A DNA stretch of 64,000 nt from Sediminihaliea albiluteola (GTDB lineage Bacteria > Pseudomonadota > Gammaproteobacteria > Pseudomonadales > Halieaceae), in NCBI RefSeq assembly GCF_014077625.1, contig NZ_JACFXU010000013.1, forward strand, positions 868,001 through 932,000. Reading direction: 5' to 3'. The first letter of the stretch is position 1; the number at the start of each line of letters is the position of its first letter. Below, one piece after another: positions 62,744 through 64,000 of the stretch. Under the pieces are notes generated by a model. The model ran no database searches. It saw only the letters and a list, made by a program, of their open reading frames with translations, and had not been told where the DNA came from. Position numbers and translations under genes: made by a program.

Positions 62744-64000
62744 ATGAAGCTGCCATTGACCGACCCCAGTCTATTGAAGACCCGCGCCTACATCGATGGT
62801 AAATGGCTCGACGCTAATAATGGCGCCACCTTTAGCGTCAGCAACCCCGTAAACGGTGAAGAGATCGCCAAGGTCGCTAAAGTCGGCGCCGCCGAAACAG
62901 CTCAGGCCATTGCCGCCGCCGAGCGAGCGATGCTTGAGTGGCAAGCCCGCCCTGCCAAATCCCGCGCGCAGATCCTGCGTCGCTGGTTTGACCTAATGAT
63001 GGACAATCAAGAAGACCTAGCCATTATCATGACCGCAGAGCAAGGCAAGGTCCTGCAAGAGTCCCGCGGCGAAGTCGCCTACGGCGCAGCCTTTATGGAG
63101 TGGTTTGGCGAACAAGCCAAGCGCATTGACGGCGATGTGATTGCGGCGCCCTCCAGCGACAAACGTATCGTGTGTATCAAGCAAGCTGTTGGCGTGGTCG
63201 CTGCCATTACCCCCTGGAACTTCCCCAATGCGATGATCGCTCGCAAGGCTGCTCCCGCCCTTGCTGCGGGTTGCAGCATCGTCATCAAACCGGCCAGCGA
63301 AACGCCGCTATCGGCCTTCGCTATGGCCGAGCTAGCCGAGCGCGCGGGCGTGCCAGCAGGCGTGATTAATGTAGTAGCCGGTAGCGCAGCTGAGATCGGC
63401 GGCGAAATGACCAGCAACCCCACTGTACGCAAACTGACTTTCACCGGTTCTACGCCGGTAGGCAAAATGTTACAAGCTCAATGTGCCGAAACCATGAAAA
63501 AAACCTCCATGGAGCTCGGCGGCAACGCACCTTTCATCGTCTTTGAAGATGCGGACTTAGATGCTGCCGTTGAAGGCGCACTAATCTCAAAATACCGCAA
63601 TAGCGGACAGACATGTGTTTGCTCTAATCGCCTATTCGTACAGGACTCAATCTACCAGAGCTTTGTCGAAAAGCTGGTTAAAGCCACCGCTAAACTAAAA
63701 GTCGGAGACGGTCTCACAGAAGGCATTAACATCGGCCCACTAGTCAATAGCAAAGCAGTCGCCGATGTCGACGCTTTGGTTCAGGCTTCTGTTTCCGCCG
63801 GAGCGAAAGTGGCCCTAGGTGGTGGAGTACATGAACTTGGCGGCTGTTTTTACCAGCCCACCATCCTGACTGAAGTGACGCCAGAGATGGCGGTATTTCG
63901 CAATGAAATTTTTGGCCCGGTGGCCCCAGTGCTGCGTTTCTCAGACGAAGCAGAGGTCATTGCCATGGCTAACGATACCAAGTTTGGCTTGGCCTCGTAT
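62744..64000 (+). CDS. gabD: NADP-dependent succinate-semialdehyde dehydrogenase (N-terminal part)
   Basis: The first 419 codons of an aldehyde dehydrogenase; the frame is open to the window end, so about 60 residues are missing. It has RAYIDGKWLDANNG, the cofactor-binding TPWNFPNAMIARKAAPALAA and KPASETPLSA, TFTGSTPVGK, the catalytic Glu in MELGGNAPF and the catalytic Cys in SGQTCVCSNR. The CxC arrangement is typical of GabD, which oxidises succinate semialdehyde to succinate in GABA breakdown. AAAGGA is 6 nt before the ATG. No other gab gene is visible; it lies downstream of pspF with its own start region. Confidence 0.9.
   Translation, partial: MKLPLTDPSLLKTRAYIDGKWLDANNGATFSVSNPVNGEEIAKVAKVGAAETAQAIAAAERAMLEWQARPAKSRAQILRRWFDLMMDNQEDLAIIMTAEQGKVLQESRGEVAYGAAFMEWFGEQAKRIDGDVIAAPSSDKRIVCIKQAVGVVAAITPWNFPNAMIARKAAPALAAGCSIVIKPASETPLSAFAMAELAERAGVPAGVINVVAGSAAEIGGEMTSNPTVRKLTFTGSTPVGKMLQAQCAETMKKTSMELGGNAPFIVFEDADLDAAVEGALISKYRNSGQTCVCSNRLFVQDSIYQSFVEKLVKATAKLKVGDGLTEGINIGPLVNSKAVADVDALVQASVSAGAKVALGGGVHELGGCFYQPTILTEVTPEMAVFRNEIFGPVAPVLRFSDEAEVIAMANDTKFGLASY

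Noticed and set aside
63079-63465. 128-codon frame antisense to gabD
   Set aside because: The sense strand encodes a continuous aldehyde dehydrogenase with catalytic Glu and Cys, running to the window end.
1-64000. Mobile elements, prophage, tRNA or rRNA genes
   Set aside because: No transposase, integrase or phage structural genes, no terminal inverted repeats with target duplications, and no cloverleaf or rRNA-like segments were seen by eye; a short degenerate element could still be missed.

Overview
The window reads as chromosomal DNA of a free-living, respiratory gammaproteobacterium, probably marine and Cellvibrionales-like. This rests on the gene families present (PtsP, Ppk1, YpfJ, the DUF2868/DUF3482 pair, the Psp system, RcnB/CigR-like and YidB-like proteins, several acyl-CoA dehydrogenases, a TonB receptor) and on roughly even base composition. 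The exact genus is inference. I see no rRNA, tRNA, CRISPR array, insertion sequence, integrase or phage gene. Genes are dense on both strands, and many convergent pairs are separated by strong hairpins.

Layout. 1-5.1 kb: end of ptsP, an acyltransferase, a MATE exporter, a DUF885 hydrolase and a secreted peroxiredoxin. 5.2-11.3 kb: a 1082-residue periplasmic PD40-propeller/amidohydrolase fusion, then the overlapping DUF2868 membrane protein and DUF3482 GTPase. 11.4-14.5 kb: YkvA-like protein, MscS channel, a PLD-like small protein followed by a scrambled, frameshifted partial copy of itself, and a two-TM ion channel. 14.5-19.9 kb: lipid/flavin metabolism (acyl-CoA-dehydrogenase-like flavoprotein, NUDIX hydrolase, two acyl-CoA dehydrogenases, GST). 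20-25.2 kb: envelope proteins (OmpA-like, RcnB/CigR-like, unknown protein, metallophosphoesterase lipoprotein, TPR protein). 25.3-36.3 kb: quinone oxidoreductase, YidB-like protein, second MscS, CorA/ZntB transporter, YpfJ protease, HerA-like ATPase, DUF808 protein, Ppk1, DUF1971 protein and a diguanylate cyclase.

36.5-42.1 kb is a sensory cluster: a REC-AraC response regulator convergent with a TonB-dependent receptor that is translationally coupled to a 7TM hybrid histidine kinase whose receiver domain has lost its phosphoacceptor Asp. 42.3-45.4 kb encodes a 1044-residue secreted protein with six repeats, at least five carrying a Cys pair, and a C-terminal sorting signal; its upstream region contains a palindrome and a 21-bp-spaced direct repeat.

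45.8-54.1 kb is a nitrite/nitric oxide module: NorR, a Nitrosomonas-type short NirK, a diheme and a monoheme cytochrome c, a two-domain multicopper oxidase (together resembling nirK-ncgABC), a Met/His-rich outer-membrane barrel, and a convergent quinol-dependent NO reductase. Nitrite could be reduced to NO by NirK and to N2O by the qNOR; no N2O reductase is in the window. Candidate NorR sites and a near-consensus sigma-54 element lie in the norR-nirK gap. This module, with the uncharacterised barrel, is the most interesting part of the window.

54.5-64 kb: UspA-like protein with tandem terminators, SpmA/SpmB-type fusion, alpha/beta hydrolase, a CynX-type MFS exporter, a SnoaL-like protein, a complete pspABC operon with divergent pspF and a good sigma-54 promoter, and the beginning of gabD.
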